A DNA stretch of 15,928 nt from JAYQUR01 sp038133505. Lineage in GTDB: Bacteria > Pseudomonadota > Alphaproteobacteria > MPNO01 > UBA830. The position numbers were made by a program, and so were the translations under genes. The stretch covers positions 1-15,928 of the forward strand of contig JAYPTI010000071.1 in assembly GCA_038133505.1 (NCBI GenBank), in the 5' to 3' direction. Within the stretch, counting starts at the first letter, position 1. Each line of letters opens with the position of its first letter. Below the pieces are notes generated by a model. That model saw only the letters and a program-made list of their open reading frames with translations. It searched no databases and was not told the DNA's origin. Of this stretch, positions 14,405 through 15,928 are shown one piece after another.

Positions 14405-15370
14405 CTACATCGCGCGTCGGTCGTGGCGCTCCTCGAATCGGCGCTCGATCGCATCCCACAGAAGCTTCTCGACGTGGACGCCGTCGAGCCGGTTGATCTC
14501 CTGGATGCCGGTCGGCGAGGTCACGTTGATCTCGGTGAGATAATCTCCGATCACGTCGATGCCGACGAAGGTCAGGCCGCGTTCGGAGAGCGCCGGGCCG
14601 ATGAGCTCGCAGATTTCGCGCTCGCGTTCGGTCAGTTCGGTCTTCTGCGCGCCGCCGCCGGCATGGAAGTTGGCGCGCGCGTCGCCTTCGACGGGAATGC
14701 GCGCAACCGCGCCGGCGGGCTCGCCGTCGACGAGAATGATGCGCTTGTCGCCCTGGCGGATCTCGGGCAGATAGCGCTGGATGATGATCGGCTCACGGTA
14801 CTTCGAGGTGAACATCTCCAGCAGCGAGCCGAGATTCTCGTCGTCGGGCTTGATGTGGAAGACGTCGGCGCCGCCGTTGCCGAACAGCGGCTTGACGATG
14901 ATGTCCTTGAATTCGCGCCGGAAAGCCTCGACCTCCTTGCGGTCGGTCGTGATCAGCGTCTCGGGCAACAGGCCTTCGAAATGGGTGACGAAGAGTTTTT
15001 CCGGCGCGTTGCGCACTTCCTTGGGGTCGTTGACCACCAGCGTATCCGGGTGGATGTGCTCCAGCAGGTGCGTCGCCGTGATGTAGGCCATGTCGAACGG
15101 CGGGTCCTGGCGCATCAGCACGACGTCGACCGCCGCCAGGTCGAGCATCTCCGGATCGCCGAGGCCGTAATGGTTCCCCTTTTCGCGGCGCACCGTCATC
15201 GCCTGCGCGCGCGCGTAGACGCGGCCGTCGCGGAACGACAGGTCACCGGGCTCGTAGTGGAACAAGGCATGGCCGCGCGACTGCGCCTCCATCGCCAGCA
15301 TGAAGGTGGAATCGGCGTCGATATTGATGGTCGAGACGTGATCCATCTGGATGGCGACGGCGAGGCTCAT
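14405..15370 (-). CDS. gshB: Glutathione synthetase
   Basis: GshB joins glycine to gamma-glutamylcysteine using ATP in the cytoplasm. The ATG at 15370 gives 321 residues, the usual length, with GGAGAAA five bases upstream (15376-15382). An open frame reaching 15430 would add 20 basic residues and is rejected. Family landmarks in order: AIQMDHVSTINIDADSTF at the N-terminus, LMRQDPPFDMAYITATHLLE, NDPKEVRNAPEKLF, the ATP-grasp loop VKPLFGNGGADVF, QRYLPEIRQGDKRIILVDGEP, ARIPVEGDARANFHAGG, and FVGIDVIGDYLTEINVTSPTGIQEI with the metal-binding Glu and Asn. All are intact. Confidence 0.96.
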   Translation of the reverse strand: MSLAVAIQMDHVSTINIDADSTFMLAMEAQSRGHALFHYEPGDLSFRDGRVYARAQAMTVRREKGNHYGLGDPEMLDLAAVDVVLMRQDPPFDMAYITATHLLEHIHPDTLVVNDPKEVRNAPEKLFVTHFEGLLPETLITTDRKEVEAFRREFKDIIVKPLFGNGGADVFHIKPDDENLGSLLEMFTSKYREPIIIQRYLPEIRQGDKRIILVDGEPAGAVARIPVEGDARANFHAGGGAQKTELTEREREICELIGPALSERGLTFVGIDVIGDYLTEINVTSPTGIQEINRLDGVHVEKLLWDAIERRFEERHDRRAM

Positions 15371-15420
15371 GTCTGTTTCTCCGGCGCGCCGGCGCAAGGG
15401 CCGCGCGACTGAACGGTTTG

Positions 15421-15436
15421 ATCGGCTCAAGCCGAT
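15421..15436. promoter_or_regulatory. Inverted repeat upstream of gshB
   Basis: ATCGGCT and AGCCGAT flank a CA, centred about 58 bases before the gshB start. It may be an operator, or a short hairpin ending transcripts that come from the broken minus-strand gene at 15859. Confidence 0.4.
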
Positions 15437-15527
15437 TGTTTAGAGCCAACGTCGGCGCGCGTCCACACCGGCAGCGGATCGGCGCGGCTGATCCGGGCAC
15501 CTGACCCGGCCCGGCGTTTCGAACGTA

Positions 15528-15564
15528 TGATATCATTGCGGCTCGCAATCGATCCGATCGGATC
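15528..15564. promoter_or_regulatory. Cluster of three palindromes before the SRPBCC pseudogene
   Basis: TGATATCA (15528-15535), ATTGCG-GCT-CGCAAT (15535-15549) and the perfect 14-bp palindrome GATCCGATCGGATC (15551-15564) follow one another, ending 6 bases before the ATG at 15571. They probably were the operator and promoter region of that gene. Confidence 0.5.
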
Positions 15565-15570
15565 AGGCAT

Positions 15571-15846
15571 ATGAAGTAGTTCTCCCACACCTGGACCTGG
15601 CACTTCGACCATCCGCCCGAGGCGGTTTGGCCGCTGCTCGCCGATTCCGCGCGCTTCAACGAGGCGGTGGACGTTCCGAAGCACGAGATCTGCGAGGACC
15701 CTCAGCCCGACGGCACGGTCGATTTCTACGGCGGGTTCCGAAAGGGCCCGGTCAATATCGTCTGGAAGGACCAGCCGGTGAACTGGGTCACCAACGAGCG
15801 GTTCCGGTCAGTGCCGCGGCAACGGCAATACCCGCGAGGGCCGTGA
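15571..15846 (+). pseudogene. Broken SRPBCC-domain gene fragment (cyclase-associated type)
   Basis: The frame from ATG 15571 reads MK-stop-FSHTWTWHFDHPPEAVWPL and continues with LLADSARFNEAVDVPKHEI, then GTVDFYGGFRKGPVNIVWK and PVNWVTNERFR. This is the start of an SRPBCC (START-like) domain of the kind found at the N-terminus of some adenylate cyclase-like proteins. It is broken twice: TAG at codon 3 (15577-15579), and loss of homology after about 15800-15812, where the sequence becomes the reverse of another gene. The remaining reading frame stops at 15844-15846. About 80 codons of a much longer gene survive. The family assignment is from the WTW-x-F-x-PPEAVWPLLAD pattern and is moderately sure; the disruption is directly visible. 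Confidence 0.68.
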
Positions 15847-15859
15847 TAGCTTTCTTCAT
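15788..15859 (-). pseudogene. Signal-peptide end of a truncated secreted-protein gene
   Basis: On the minus strand an ATG at 15859 follows a strong Shine-Dalgarno sequence (GGGAGAA, 15865-15871, five bases before). It encodes MKKAITALAGIAVAAALTG, an ideal signal peptide, then TARW and a stop (TGA at 15788-15790). The mature protein is missing: the frame runs straight into the antisense of the SRPBCC fragment. This suggests a gene cut just after its signal sequence. It is too short to be a normal exported protein, though a peptide of 23 residues could still be made. Confidence 0.6.
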
Positions 15860-15888
15860 CCCAGTTCTCCCTCTTTATCGCGAACCAA

Positions 15889-15907
15889 CCGTCCGCGGCG
15901 CGGACGG
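15889..15907. repeat. Perfect 8-bp stem hairpin near the right end
   Basis: CCGTCCGC and GCGGACGG surround a GGC loop, 30 bases upstream of the minus-strand ATG at 15859. It may end a gene lying beyond the window on the minus strand, or be part of the leader. No clear T run follows on either strand. Confidence 0.4.
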
Positions 15908-15928
15908 GGCTGCCCGGAGTGTGGCGCG

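Noticed and set aside
13289..15412. 707-codon + strand open frame opposite the MetE-like gene and gshB
   Set aside because: The composition is that of a frame shadow, and both minus-strand genes show complete family motifs and ribosome sites.
15427..15684. 85-codon minus-strand frame over the SRPBCC remnant
   Set aside because: It covers the palindromic regulatory region and the antisense of the SRPBCC fragment, and the product has no recognisable pattern.

Overview
The window is GC-rich (roughly two thirds G+C by eye) and encodes an alphaproteobacterial gene set, most like the Hyphomicrobiales/Rhizobiales or a near relative. The lineage call rests on the ftsK-lolA-xth order, the comM and gshB homologues and the chemoreceptor type; the species is not identifiable from the sequence alone. 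No tRNA, rRNA, CRISPR array, insertion sequence or phage gene was seen.

Positions 1-4878 (+ strand) hold a housekeeping block: the 3' part of ftsK (DNA translocase), lolA (periplasmic lipoprotein carrier), a class-C26 gamma-glutamyl amide hydrolase sitting between lolA and xth, the AP endonuclease gene xth, and a small MliC-type lipoprotein gene that starts inside the end of xth. Positions 4895-7222 (- strand) hold comM (AAA+ helicase) followed by an SDR oxidoreductase whose catalytic Tyr/Lys pair is replaced.

Positions 7223-14404 look like an accessory block between comM and gshB, two genes often found near each other in this group. It starts with a PEP-CTERM exported protein whose 334-base upstream region carries an apparently complete sigma-54 promoter: a dyad near -102, a perfect IHF consensus near -59, a -24/-12 element, and a hairpin at the predicted 5' end of the transcript. 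This is the most interesting element of the window. Then come a DASS/SLC13-type permease, a glutathione S-transferase-like protein, a Ser-rich/Lys-rich protein of unknown function, a small exported protein followed by a chemoreceptor with a His-rich multi-helix membrane sensor, and a stand-alone MetE-type zinc barrel protein.

Positions 14405-15928 hold gshB (glutathione synthetase) and then a degraded junction. An SRPBCC-domain gene with a stop at codon 3 and no 3' end runs directly into the signal-peptide end of another gene on the opposite strand. This looks like the scar of a deletion or recombination. A cluster of perfect palindromes precedes it.

Functional themes are envelope maintenance (FtsK, LolA, MliC-like lipoprotein, PEP-CTERM protein), thiol/gamma-glutamyl chemistry (C26 hydrolase, GST, GshB, MetE-like protein) and DNA processing (FtsK, Xth, ComM). 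The links within these themes are inference from content, not shown operons.
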